The position numbers and the translations under genes are program-made. Below are positions 35,485-44,029 of a stretch of 64,000 nucleotides of DNA, piece by piece (position 1 is the first letter of the stretch; the number at the start of each line of letters is the position of its first letter). A model generated the notes under the pieces. It searched no databases. It was not told the DNA's origin and saw nothing but the letters and a program-made list of their open reading frames with translations. This DNA is from Cellvibrio polysaccharolyticus (lineage in GTDB: Bacteria; Pseudomonadota; Gammaproteobacteria; Pseudomonadales; Cellvibrionaceae), in NCBI RefSeq assembly GCF_015182315.1, contig NZ_PRDL01000001.1:2790001-2854000 (forward strand). Reading direction: 5' to 3'.

Positions 35485-36174
35485 TTATTTTTCCAGCTTG
35501 TCTACGGTTAAAAACTCAGCGGGCGCCAGCGATTTCGGCGTTACACGCACCTGCAAAATATCCCCGTTAAACCAGTGCACCTGATTCATCCGCGCCCCGA
35601 GAGAGGTTGCCGCATGATCGGCAATAGGCAAGTACTCCACCTCTGCTGACAGCTCTTTTTTGCCGTTAACGTAGGCAGTAAATTGGCGATCTTTGTAGGT
35701 AACGGCAGCGTGCGCCCATTCATTTACCGGGTGCACCAGCGTTTCGTCAATCAACACCGCTTGGGATTTTTCCGACTTGATGTAGCTGTCGAGATACCAT
35801 TGCTGTTTGTCGTTCAAACGCAACTCAATGGTCAGCCGGCGGTCGGTATTGTCCGGCGCTTCAATGTGCAAAAAACGCGGCTCCCAGTTATTCGGGAAGA
35901 CATCGTTAGGACGAAAAATAATTTCTACGGTAAATTCACTGGCACCGACCAACGGGTTGTTATTAACCAGCAGTCGATCACCGTCACCATCAAACGCTAC
36001 CGCTTTACCGTAAGGCGTTTCTACGACGCGAGGATTACCCAGGGCATTGGTTTCATGGCCGCCGATATTATTCAGCGCGTCAACCGACCAGACGACGGAT
36101 GGCGATTCAGCCAGCGCGACTGCGGATAAGGATAAACACAAACCTAAAGACAGCAGATTTTTTTTAAAAGACAT
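35485..36174 (-). CDS. secreted LamG/concanavalin-like domain protein
   Basis: A 229-residue exported protein. Signal peptide KKNLLSLGLCLSLSAVALAE ends near residue 22. The remainder is one LamG-like beta-sandwich: VVETPYGKAVAFDGDGDRLLV, EFTVEIIFRPND, WYLDSYIKSEKS, VNEWAHAAVTYKDRQFTAYVNGKKEL and the ending LGARMNQVHWFNGDILQVRVTPKSL, the order of strands usual in LamG_3 domains. Start chosen at the ATG 36174 because the signal peptide begins there. Likely binds a glycan or protein outside the inner membrane. It lies downstream of an RND pump but is separated from it by a terminator. Confidence 0.85.
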   Translation of the reverse strand: MSFKKNLLSLGLCLSLSAVALAESPSVVWSVDALNNIGGHETNALGNPRVVETPYGKAVAFDGDGDRLLVNNNPLVGASEFTVEIIFRPNDVFPNNWEPRFLHIEAPDNTDRRLTIELRLNDKQQWYLDSYIKSEKSQAVLIDETLVHPVNEWAHAAVTYKDRQFTAYVNGKKELSAEVEYLPIADHAATSLGARMNQVHWFNGDILQVRVTPKSLAPAEFLTVDKLEK

Positions 36175-36226
36175 CGTTTCTCTCACTCTGTTTTTATGAC
36201 TATTTTTTGATGCAGTAACTATAAAA

Positions 36227-36260
36227 CAAAACCGGATATCTCTCACGATATCCGGTTTTG
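36227..36260 (-). terminator. terminator after the RND pump gene
   Basis: CAAAACCGGATATC (36227-36240) pairs with GATATCCGGTTTTG (36247-36260), loop TCTCAC, with TTTTGTTTTA following on the minus strand. It begins 4 nt past the RND stop codon. Confidence 0.9.
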
Positions 36261-36263
36261 TTG

Positions 36264-39200
36264 TCAAACACCGCTTTGCGGTTTGGCAGCGGCTTCATAG
36301 GCTTTTTGATCGGCCTCCAGCTGCCTGGCCACATCACCCGGCGAACCGGTTTTTCTGGCAATCAAACTGTACGCCACCGGCACCATGAAAAGTGTAAAAG
36401 CAGTCGCTGCCACAACACCAAACATAACCACCACACCGATCACCAGCCGCGTTTCTGCGCCAGCGCCACTGGAAATGACCAAAGGAATCGCACCAGCCAC
36501 CGTTGTCAAACCGGTCATCAAAATAGGACGCAGGCGAATTTCAGCGGCTTGCATCAAAGCCTCATCAAAAGCTACGCCGCGATCCCGTAACTGATTGACA
36601 AATTCGACAATCAAAATACCATTTTTTGCGGCAAGCCCCACTAGCATAATCAACCCGATCTGCGAGTAAATATTAAACGTCAACCCGGTTAAATACAGCC
36701 CCAGCATACCGCCGGCAACAGCCAGCGGAACGGTCACCATGATCACAAAGGGGTGCACCCAGCTTTCGAATTGTGCCGCCAATACCAGGAAGGTAATAAC
36801 AATCCCCAGCACAAACATGAAAATAACCGAGCTGCCCGCCTGTTGGAAATCACGCGACATGCCTTTGTAATCGACCACCGCGGTAGCCGGCAAATGTTCT
36901 GCCACCAGACCGTTGAGGTAATCAAGCGCCTCGCCCAGCGATAATTTTGGATCAAGGTTGGCTTCAATAGTCAGTGAGCGGATGCGGTTGTAGCGATTGA
37001 GTCGGCTGGCATCGGCCAGCTCCTGCAAACGCACCACACTGGCCAGCGGAATCATTTCTCCGGAGCGGTCAGAGCGAACGTACATATTCTCCAGGCTGGC
37101 GGTGGTGCGTTGATCGTCCCGCTCGCCTTGCAACATCACATCATATTCTTCACCATCATCAATAAAGGTAGTGACACGACGCGACCCGAGCATGGTTTCC
37201 AGAGTACGCCCGATATTGTTTACGCTAACCCCGAGATCCGCAGCACGATGTGAGTCAATCAACACTTCAATTTGCGGACGCGTTTCCTTGTAGTCCCAAT
37301 CGATGGCAATCAGGCCGGGATTATTGTCGGCGATTTTTTCCAACATAATATCGCGCCATTCTGCCAGTTCCTGGTAAGTACCGCCGCCCAGTACAAACTG
37401 TACCGGCTTGGATGAACCGGAACCGAAGCCCTGACGCATCACCGTTGCTGTCGTCACGCCGGGCAAGTCGGACAGTCGATCGCGAACGTCATCCATAATT
37501 TCAAAACCGCTACGACGCTCATCCCACTCTGCCATTACCGCGGTTACCGCACCGGTGTTGAAGTTCACCACGCCGCCCCAGCCGCGCGGAGCACGAATCA
37601 TCAAACGGGTAATTTCGCCCGCATCCACAAACTCCATCAACCGTTTTTCAATCTCGTCCATGTATTCCACCATGTAGGAATAACTGGCACCTTCGGGGCC
37701 ATTGACGATTACGTTGAAGGTACCGCGGTCTTCACGCGGCGCGTATTCAGAGGGAATGAGTTGTACCAGGCCGACCGTGCCGGCCAGCAGCAGAATAAAA
37801 AACCCCGCCACAATACGCGTATGCGCAAGACATTTGACCAGCGCTTTCATGTAGTAAAAGCGCAAACAGACGATGCTTTTTTCAACATAGATCAGCATCC
37901 GCCCTTTCTTTTCATCCTTTTTCAGAATGCGGGAAGTCAACATCGGCGACAATGTCAGTGCGATTAACGAAGAGAAAGCGACCGCTGCCGCCATGGTTAT
38001 GGCGAACTCGGAAAACAACCGGCCAATGTCCCCTTTTAAAAATACGATAGGCACAAAAATCGAGATCAACACCAGCGTGGTTGCTACTACCGCAAATCCC
38101 ACTTCACGAGTGCCATCGTAAGCAGCCATCAAGGGTGTTTTGCCTTTTTCCTGAATGTGCCGCACGATGTTTTCCAACACCACAATTGCGTCATCCACCA
38201 CCAGGCCAATCGCCAGAATCAGTGCCAGCAAGGTCAACATATTGACCGAGAAGCCAAGCAGCGCCAACACAATGAACGTTGCCACAATAGAAACCGGCAC
38301 GGCAATGGCGGGAATCAACATAGCTTTGGCGCTGCCGAGGAACAAATAGATAACCAGCACCACCATCACAATCGCCAGAAATAACGTTGTGTAAACTTCT
38401 TCTACCGCCCGCTCGATAAACACCGAGCTGTCAAAACTGGCTTCCAACCGCATTCCATCCGGCAGGGTCTCATTAACCAGATCGCGCTCAAGTTTTGCGC
38501 CACGTGCTACATCGGTGGTGTTGGCGGTAGACTGTTTAACAATACCGATACCAATTTGCGTAATGCCATTACCGCGAAACAGGTTGCGGTCTTCCACCGT
38601 GCCTTTTTCTACACGGGCAATATCGCCAATACGCACCAGGTGGCCATCGGTGCCCTGGGTGAGAACCATCCGGCCAAATTCATCGGCGGTGCGATAACTC
38701 CTCGCCATACGCACGGTGAAATGCCGATCATCCGATTCAATACTGCCTGCGGGCAACTCGACGTTTTCTGCACGTAAAGCCGCCTCGACATCGTTTACGG
38801 TCAAGCCTCGTGCGGCCATTGCCTGACTGTCCAGCCAGATACGCATGGCGTAGCGCTGCTCGCCACCAATTTGTACCCGGGCAACGCCGTCAATGACCGA
38901 GAAGCGATCAACCAGATAACGCTGAGCGTAATCTGAAAGTTCCGGCATGGTCATGTTTTCGCCGGTAAAGTTAAACCAGATAATCACATCTTCGTCGGAA
39001 CTGATTTTTTGCACTTCTGGCGGGTCGGCTTCTACCGGCAAGTTACGCGCAGCGCGAGCTACGCGGTCGCGAATATCATTGGCCGCAGAATCCATGTCCT
39101 GCCCGACTTCAAAGGTCACGGTGATATTCGATGCGCCGTTTTCACTGGCTGATTCAATAAAGCGAATGCCTTCGATACCGGAGATGCGGTCTTCCAGAAC

Positions 39201-39395
39201 TTTGGTAATTCTTGTTTCAACAATGCTGGCCGCAGCCCCGGGATAAACTGTGCGAATAGAAACCACCGGCGGGTCGATATCCGGGTATTCACGCAGCGTG
39301 AGATGATCAAAGGCGATGACGCCAAAGGCGATCAGCAGCAAAGAGAGTACCGACGCGAACACCGGTCGTTTGATAGATACATCCGATAACATCAT
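36264..39395 (-). CDS. RND efflux pump inner-membrane transporter (HAE1 type)
   Basis: A 1043-residue proton-driven RND transporter, normal length. Seen: the N-terminal IKRPVFASVLSLLLIAFGVIAFDHLTLREYPDIDPP of the hydrophobe/amphiphile efflux class; DRVARAARNLPVEADPP; the TM4 relay ALILAIGLVVDDAIVVLENI with the paired Asp; and the second-half GLAAKNGILIVEFVNQLRD. AGGGA precedes the ATG. It starts 14 nt past the periplasmic adaptor gene, so the two form an operon. No outer-membrane channel gene is present here, so it probably borrows a TolC-like channel encoded elsewhere. Substrate unknown. Confidence 0.96.
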   Translation of the reverse strand: MMLSDVSIKRPVFASVLSLLLIAFGVIAFDHLTLREYPDIDPPVVSIRTVYPGAAASIVETRITKVLEDRISGIEGIRFIESASENGASNITVTFEVGQDMDSAANDIRDRVARAARNLPVEADPPEVQKISSDEDVIIWFNFTGENMTMPELSDYAQRYLVDRFSVIDGVARVQIGGEQRYAMRIWLDSQAMAARGLTVNDVEAALRAENVELPAGSIESDDRHFTVRMARSYRTADEFGRMVLTQGTDGHLVRIGDIARVEKGTVEDRNLFRGNGITQIGIGIVKQSTANTTDVARGAKLERDLVNETLPDGMRLEASFDSSVFIERAVEEVYTTLFLAIVMVVLVIYLFLGSAKAMLIPAIAVPVSIVATFIVLALLGFSVNMLTLLALILAIGLVVDDAIVVLENIVRHIQEKGKTPLMAAYDGTREVGFAVVATTLVLISIFVPIVFLKGDIGRLFSEFAITMAAAVAFSSLIALTLSPMLTSRILKKDEKKGRMLIYVEKSIVCLRFYYMKALVKCLAHTRIVAGFFILLLAGTVGLVQLIPSEYAPREDRGTFNVIVNGPEGASYSYMVEYMDEIEKRLMEFVDAGEITRLMIRAPRGWGGVVNFNTGAVTAVMAEWDERRSGFEIMDDVRDRLSDLPGVTTATVMRQGFGSGSSKPVQFVLGGGTYQELAEWRDIMLEKIADNNPGLIAIDWDYKETRPQIEVLIDSHRAADLGVSVNNIGRTLETMLGSRRVTTFIDDGEEYDVMLQGERDDQRTTASLENMYVRSDRSGEMIPLASVVRLQELADASRLNRYNRIRSLTIEANLDPKLSLGEALDYLNGLVAEHLPATAVVDYKGMSRDFQQAGSSVIFMFVLGIVITFLVLAAQFESWVHPFVIMVTVPLAVAGGMLGLYLTGLTFNIYSQIGLIMLVGLAAKNGILIVEFVNQLRDRGVAFDEALMQAAEIRLRPILMTGLTTVAGAIPLVISSGAGAETRLVIGVVVMFGVVAATAFTLFMVPVAYSLIARKTGSPGDVARQLEADQKAYEAAAKPQSGV

Positions 39396-39408
39396 GACTG
39401 ATAGTCCC

Positions 39409-40485
39409 TCAGATGTGTTTCTGATTTAATAAATCAGCGAGGGATTCCCGCCCGGTTTGCTCGGCGATGATATTAACGAACTGCCCGGTGCGAATTTTTT
39501 GTAACCCGTGAGTCACCACGGCATCGTTGGCTTCAAGCCCGGCGAGAATTTCCACCACACCTTGCAAGCGCTGGCCGATAGTTACCGGGATACGCTCAAC
39601 ACGGGTTTTGCCCTCTTCCGGGCGAATAACAAAAACAAAATTCTGATTACCCAACGGCACCAGCGCCGACTCGGAAATCACCAGCGACTCCCGCTGGTCA
39701 GCAAACAATTCCAGACTCATCAACATGCCCTGCTTCAGCTCTTGCTGCTCGTTGGGCAAAATGGCACGTACGGTAATCGCGCGGGTAACACTGTCGATGC
39801 GGTTGTCGATGCTGAAAACCTCACCTTCAACCAGCAAGTCGCCAAGATCACGGCTGCGCGCTTTAATGGGCAGACCAATCTGCAAACTCCTCAGGTAAAT
39901 AGACGGTACCGTGAAATCCAGCTTCATGCGTGAGTCGTCATTCAGAGTGGTGATCAGATCACCCGGTGATACCAGAGCACCAACACTGATGTTTCTCAAA
40001 CCAACCACACCGCTGAAAGGCGCCACAAGGCGCAAATCTTTTAAACGCGACTCCAGCGCCAGGTAGCGGGCACCGGCGGCTTCATATTCGCGCTGACGTT
40101 GATCCAGCAAGGAACGGGATGCCGCATTGCGATCAACCAGGGAGCGCACCCGTTCCAGTTGCTTGCGTGCCTCTTCGTGAGTAAAACGTGCTTCATCCAG
40201 CAATGCCTGTTCTTCGTTACTGGTCATCTCGACAAGTACGTCACCTTTATTGACGCGCTGCCCATCTTCAAAATTGATGCTGGTTACGGTTTTGGTGACG
40301 TTGGAGGTTAAACGTATGGATTCATTGGCGATCACTGTGCCCAATGCTTCAAGACGGGTTTGCAAGGATTGCAGAGTGGCGCGCTGAACAATCACGTCCG
40401 GTTCGGATTGCGCGAAAAGCCTCAACGGGCACATTAATAACACCAGAATACAGAAGGTCACTGCCCGCAGGGAATGCAATGGCAT
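39409..40485 (-). CDS. RND efflux periplasmic adaptor (membrane fusion protein)
   Basis: A 358-residue adaptor linking the RND transporter to an outer-membrane channel. A signal peptide (RAVTFCILVLLMCPLRLFAQ) is followed by the first barrel half NESIRLTSNVTKTVTSINFEDGQRVNKGDVLVEM, a short helical hairpin (EEQALLDEARFTHEEARKQLERV) and the matching lipoyl half RLVAPFSGVVGLRNISVGALVSPGDLI. Start at 40485 is supported by AAGGTGAGAG. No lipobox Cys follows the signal, so it is soluble or anchored by its N-terminus. The hairpin is short, as in MexE/AcrA-like minor adaptors. Confidence 0.95.
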   Translation of the reverse strand: MPLHSLRAVTFCILVLLMCPLRLFAQSEPDVIVQRATLQSLQTRLEALGTVIANESIRLTSNVTKTVTSINFEDGQRVNKGDVLVEMTSNEEQALLDEARFTHEEARKQLERVRSLVDRNAASRSLLDQRQREYEAAGARYLALESRLKDLRLVAPFSGVVGLRNISVGALVSPGDLITTLNDDSRMKLDFTVPSIYLRSLQIGLPIKARSRDLGDLLVEGEVFSIDNRIDSVTRAITVRAILPNEQQELKQGMLMSLELFADQRESLVISESALVPLGNQNFVFVIRPEEGKTRVERIPVTIGQRLQGVVEILAGLEANDAVVTHGLQKIRTGQFVNIIAEQTGRESLADLLNQKHI

Positions 40486-40890
40486 ATTTCTCTCACCTTG
40501 ATAAATTATTAAAAGACATCTGAAACCGTTGAAATGGCAACACTTGCAAGGGTTAGAGCGTAAAACACCACAAAATATAACACGCCGGGTGACATTTTGA
40601 TGATGACCAGCCACGGGCGAAAGATCGTCAATACGAGGCTTTGCCGCTGCGATAAATCAACCGAATAGCTGCTAAATCAGCTACAGCAAGGCTGTGTTGC
40701 AACAGCAAAAAATTAACAGGAAATTTCAGAGGTAATAACGCAGCAGAGGAGTTAACACTATTTAACAAGGAATGACACTGGTTAACCAACAAGGAGAGAA
40801 TAAATGGTGTTTTTTCAACAGGATATTGGACGCAGTCCGCTTAATTGGAATGGACAGCGCTGTCATTTTTGCGCGCAAAGAAACTGTCGA
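40486..40890. other. 405-nt region upstream of the RND operon
   Basis: No convincing protein gene. A plus-strand frame from 40804 has a good AAGGAG but runs into the antisense of recX and has no family features. The region contains the 12-nt palindrome GACAGCGCTGTC (40853-40864), which repeats the core of the sites upstream of TonB receptor 1. The minus-strand promoter of the RND operon must lie in this gap. Confidence 0.5.
40853..40864. promoter_or_regulatory. palindrome related to the LacI-type operators
   Basis: GACAGCGCTGTC is perfectly palindromic and equals the core of the operator-like site at 25407-25420. The next base pair outward is not symmetric (G on the left, A on the right), so the match is shorter. 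It lies 368 nt upstream of the adaptor start and 27 nt past the recX stop. Confidence 0.35.
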
Positions 40891-41373
40891 TTACTGACTT
40901 TGTCCATCGAGAGCATACCGGATTTGTTCGGAATCAAAACCCCGGTATTGCAGGAAACGAATCTGACGTGCCTTCTCTTTAAGATCGGTTGGCGCTTGTT
41001 CACCAAAACGGCGGGCTCTGGTGTTTAAACACAAGTCGAACCAATCCAGCTCCTGCTCCCACAAGGCAGTCTGTGCCAAGCTACCCGTTATACCGCGCTC
41101 ACTCAATTCCTGAGTAACCCGGCGCGGCCCCTTGCCCTGACGAAAACGCATGCGGGTAAACGCCTCGGCAAAACGACTATCCGATTGCAAACCATCGGCG
41201 GCCAGCTGGTTTAACGCATCATCCACGCCAGGATGATTATCGAAACGCTGGGAAAGCTTTTTATGAAGCTCTGCACGGGAGTGCTCGCGCATGGCGAGCA
41301 GATTCATCGCTGCCATGCGCAGCACAGAAATATTCACCATTGCCGGGGTTGGCGTGTCATCCGGATTGTTCAT
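40891..41373 (-). CDS. recX: RecX regulatory protein
   Basis: A protein that caps and restrains RecA filaments, about 160 residues. Seen: the family repeats ALNLLAMREHSRAELHKKLSQRF-like AAMNLLAMREHSRAELHKKLSQR, ALNQLAADGLQSDSRFAEAFTRMRFRQGKGPRRVTQELSERGI and IRFLQYRGFDSEQIRYAL. The start is uncertain: I took the ATG at 41373, as frames upstream read through a terminator hairpin. No good ribosome site is present. recX normally follows recA directly; here a DUF4136 lipoprotein gene and a terminator intervene, so it may be expressed separately from recA. Confidence 0.88.
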   Translation of the reverse strand: MNNPDDTPTPAMVNISVLRMAAMNLLAMREHSRAELHKKLSQRFDNHPGVDDALNQLAADGLQSDSRFAEAFTRMRFRQGKGPRRVTQELSERGITGSLAQTALWEQELDWFDLCLNTRARRFGEQAPTDLKEKARQIRFLQYRGFDSEQIRYALDGQSQ

Positions 41374-41405
41374 GCGTGATTTAATCCAAAGCCTTTTATG
41401 CATAA

Positions 41406-41431
41406 AAAATGGCCGCAATAGCGGCCATTTT
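41406..41431 (-). terminator. terminator after the DUF4136 gene
   Basis: AAAATGGCCGC (41406-41416) pairs with GCGGCCATTTT (41421-41431), loop AATA, with six T on the minus strand. It separates the DUF4136 gene from recX. Confidence 0.85.
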
Positions 41432-41482
41432 CCAAACTAACTGCCTTTTTAGCAGCGTCGTCAAACTCACTGAAACGCCGAC

Positions 41483-42049
41483 CTAGATCGGAGGAAATTT
41501 GGCAAGCACTTCACGAACTGCGTTGGTCAATACTTCCCGCTGCTCTTGCGGAGTCAGCCCCTGACGTAAACGCTTTTCAGAAACGCCACGCCAGATAGGT
41601 TTTTCAGTTTTTGCATCGACCAGGTCAACAATCAAACTGCCCTGATTGTACACACGAGGTGCGCCGGTAGAGCCGTAAAACAAGGGCGAAGGATAATAAC
41701 GGTAGCCTCTGCCGTAATAACCGTAGCCATACACACGATCATAAGTGCCCGGGTCCAGTTTTTCTTCGATAACTACGTGAAAGTTAACGGTGAAATCCTG
41801 ACTGCCAGCCGCAACGGATGCGTAACGCTGACCAAGCTCCTGAGCAATAACGTTTTCGATGTGCGAAAACGTAAAGGGTGAAATCAACAGGTTGTCTTTG
41901 GTGTCCTGCTTGACTTCGGAAATCGTAAAACTTTTCAGCGCGGCGAAATCATAACCGGCCTGATAATCTGTTGTTACACGCGGGCCACTGGAACAACCCG
42001 CCATTAATACTGCGAGAAAACCGATTAAAGCCCACCTTGAATAGCTCAT
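41483..42049 (-). CDS. DUF4136 lipoprotein
   Basis: A 188-residue lipoprotein of the DUF4136 family. Signal WALIGFLAVLMAG ends in the lipobox MAGC (Cys19). Family features: VTTDYQAGYDFAALKSFTI shortly after the lipid anchor, a Tyr/Gly-rich loop YGYGYYGRGYRYYP, then GSLIVDLVDAKTEKPIWRGVSEKRL. Function unknown. It sits between recA and recX and is transcribed the same way, with a terminator on its far side. No reason to link it to recombination. Confidence 0.92.
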   Translation of the reverse strand: MSYSRWALIGFLAVLMAGCSSGPRVTTDYQAGYDFAALKSFTISEVKQDTKDNLLISPFTFSHIENVIAQELGQRYASVAAGSQDFTVNFHVVIEEKLDPGTYDRVYGYGYYGRGYRYYPSPLFYGSTGAPRVYNQGSLIVDLVDAKTEKPIWRGVSEKRLRQGLTPQEQREVLTNAVREVLAKFPPI

Positions 42050-42223
42050 TGCTGCACCTCAATAAAGGTAATGTTATAACTGGCAGCATAGCGACAGGCG
42101 TCTGTTCCCGCAAGATATTCCACAATTGCTTACAACTCGCCTGTCGTGGCCAGTTCAGGCATTTCCGACAAGCTTTGGACAGCAAAACTGGCGATTTGTT
42201 ACTTTTTACAAACCGCCATTGTC

Positions 42224-43264
42224 TTAGGCTTCTTCGTCAGCGGTTTCAGCATCACCCGGGCTCAGCGACAACGCCTGACTGGCTAACAGTTCGCCACGCA
42301 CACGCTGTTCAAGCTCCTGGGCAATGGTGGGGTTTTCGTTCAAAAACTTCATGACGTTGTTTTTGCCCTGCCCGATCTTGTTGCCCTGATAACTGTACCA
42401 GGCACCGGCCTTATCAATCATTCCCAGCTTCACACCGTAATCAATCACTTCACCCTGACGATTGATACCGGTGCCATAGAGGATCTGGAATTCTGCCTGT
42501 TTAAACGGCGGTGCAACCTTGTTTTTAACAACCTTGACGCGGGTTTCGGAACCGATCACTTCCTCGCCTTCTTTCACCGCACCGATGCGACGAATGTCCA
42601 GACGCACCGAAGCGTAGAACTTGAGTGCATTACCGCCGGTGGTAGTTTCCGGGTTGCCGAACATCACACCAATTTTCATACGAATCTGGTTGATGAAAAT
42701 CACCAGACAGTTGGCATTTTTGATGTTGCCGGTAATTTTACGCAGCGCCTGCGACATCAAACGCGCTTGCAAACCAACATGGTGGTCACCCATTTCGCCT
42801 TCAATTTCGGCGCGCGGTGTCAAGGCAGCAACAGAGTCTACAACCAATACATCAACCGCACCGGAGCGCACCAGCATATCGGTAACTTCCAGCGCCTGCT
42901 CACCGGTATCCGGCTGGGAAATAATCAAATCTTCGACTTTTACGCCCAGCTTGCCGGCGTAAATAGGATCCAGCGCATGCTCGGCATCAATAAAGGCACA
43001 ATTGCCGCCCAGCCGTTGCGCTTCTGCAATGACCTGCAAGGTCAGGGTAGTTTTGCCCGACGATTCCGGGCCATAAATCTCAATGATTCGCCCTCTCGGC
43101 AAACCACCAATTCCCAATGCCACATCCAGCCCCAGAGACCCGGTAGAGATTGCCGGAATGGCCACCTGCTCCTTGTCTCCCATGCGCATTACCGTTCCTT
43201 TACCGAATTGACGTTCAATTTGGCTCAATGCGGCCTGCAAGGCTTTTTCTTTATTTGCGTCCAT
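42224..43264 (-). CDS. recA: RecA recombinase
   Basis: DNA-strand-exchange protein and co-protease for LexA. It is 346 residues. Seen: MDANKEKALQAALSQIERQFGKGTVMRMGD at the N-terminus, Walker A GPESSGKTT, LLVDSVAALTPRAEIEGEMGD-like VLVVDSVAALTPRAEIEG, and NQIRMKIGVMFGNPETTTGGNALKFYASVRLDIRR, the RecA signature and DNA loops. Start at the ATG 43264, just after an AGGTG site. An upstream LexA box at 43349-43364 implies SOS autoregulation. The acidic C-terminal tail (GDAETADEEA) is present. Confidence 0.99.
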   Translation of the reverse strand: MDANKEKALQAALSQIERQFGKGTVMRMGDKEQVAIPAISTGSLGLDVALGIGGLPRGRIIEIYGPESSGKTTLTLQVIAEAQRLGGNCAFIDAEHALDPIYAGKLGVKVEDLIISQPDTGEQALEVTDMLVRSGAVDVLVVDSVAALTPRAEIEGEMGDHHVGLQARLMSQALRKITGNIKNANCLVIFINQIRMKIGVMFGNPETTTGGNALKFYASVRLDIRRIGAVKEGEEVIGSETRVKVVKNKVAPPFKQAEFQILYGTGINRQGEVIDYGVKLGMIDKAGAWYSYQGNKIGQGKNNVMKFLNENPTIAQELEQRVRGELLASQALSLSPGDAETADEEA

Positions 43265-43348
43265 TAAACACCTCAATTAGCTGATGTGGCGATTAGGTTA
43301 ATTCTGAAATGGCGTGGTAGCCGATGCGCTGAAGCATACACCAAAAAC

Positions 43349-43364
43349 CTGTATACGCAAACAG
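43349..43364. promoter_or_regulatory. LexA (SOS) box upstream of recA
   Basis: CTGTATACGCAAACAG has intact CTGT and ACAG half-site ends at the right 8-nt spacing, 85 nt before the recA ATG. This is the position expected for the recA operator. Confidence 0.85.
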
Positions 43365-43366
43365 TA

Positions 43367-43382
43367 CTATTGTTTTATACAG
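43367..43382. promoter_or_regulatory. second, imperfect LexA-like site upstream of recA
   Basis: CTATTGTTTTATACAG keeps ACAG but has CTAT for CTGT. It is only 2 nt from the good LexA box and overlaps the last codons of pncC. May give cooperative repression, or may simply be AT-rich coincidence. Confidence 0.4.
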
Positions 43383-43875
43383 TATTTTCGTGAGACATCC
43401 AGTCAACCAGCCCATCCAGTGCAGCCATGATAGCCTGCTCCTGAATACCAAGCCGGTCACCATCAAAGTGATGAAGACGGGTTATACGTCGGCCATCGCG
43501 GGTTCCCCAGCAAAACCATACGCTGCCAACCGGCTTCCCGGCAGTGCCGCCGCCCGGGCCGGCAATCCCGCTCACCGATACGGCGATATCGGCATCCGAA
43601 AGCGCCAGGGCGCCATCCACCATCTCAATCACCACCGGCTCACTGACTGCACCATGGTGAGTCAGTGCCTGCTCACTCACACCCAGCAGCTTTTGCTTGG
43701 CCGCATTGGCGTAGCTGACAATACCGTATTCAAACCAGCGCGAACTGTCAGGCACAGCGGTAATCGCCGCAGCAACACCGCCACCGGTACAGGACTCTGC
43801 GGTAACCAGACGCCAACGGACCTGAGCCAACGCCTTGCCCAGGGACTGGCTTTTTTCAACAATAGACGGATTCAT
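43375..43875 (-). CDS. pncC: nicotinamide-nucleotide amidase (CinA C-terminal family)
   Basis: Deamidates NMN to nicotinate mononucleotide in pyridine-nucleotide recycling. It is 166 residues, the stand-alone domain length. Seen: RLVTAESCTGGGVAAAITAVPDSSRWFEYGIVSYANAAKQKLLGV, then GAVSEPVVIEMVDGAL and VSVSGIAGPGGGTAGKPVGSVWF, all typical. Start at 43875 with GGGA upstream. It lies just upstream of recA on the same strand, an arrangement common in Pseudomonas; the recA LexA sites overlap its 3' end. Confidence 0.95.
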   Translation of the reverse strand: MNPSIVEKSQSLGKALAQVRWRLVTAESCTGGGVAAAITAVPDSSRWFEYGIVSYANAAKQKLLGVSEQALTHHGAVSEPVVIEMVDGALALSDADIAVSVSGIAGPGGGTAGKPVGSVWFCWGTRDGRRITRLHHFDGDRLGIQEQAIMAALDGLVDWMSHENTV

Positions 43876-44029
43876 TTCACATCCCAACAATTGACCACCA
43901 ACAACATCACAACAAAGCCGATCACCGTGCAACAGACTGGCACCCTACCGGTCGAGAGCATACAATCCTCTCCTGAATTTTTCTGCGACCACTGCAATTT
44001 TTTACGAATACCAACGAGTGCCCTGCCTG

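Noticed and set aside
40681..40712. CTGTGTTGCAACAG as a LexA box upstream of the RND adaptor
   Set aside because: The spacing between CTGT and ACAG is 6 nt, not 8.
40804..41028. Plus-strand 74-codon frame with a good AAGGAG ribosome site, between the RND operon and recX
   Set aside because: Most of it is antisense to recX, it shows no signal, domain or family resemblance, and its composition is that of a shadow frame.
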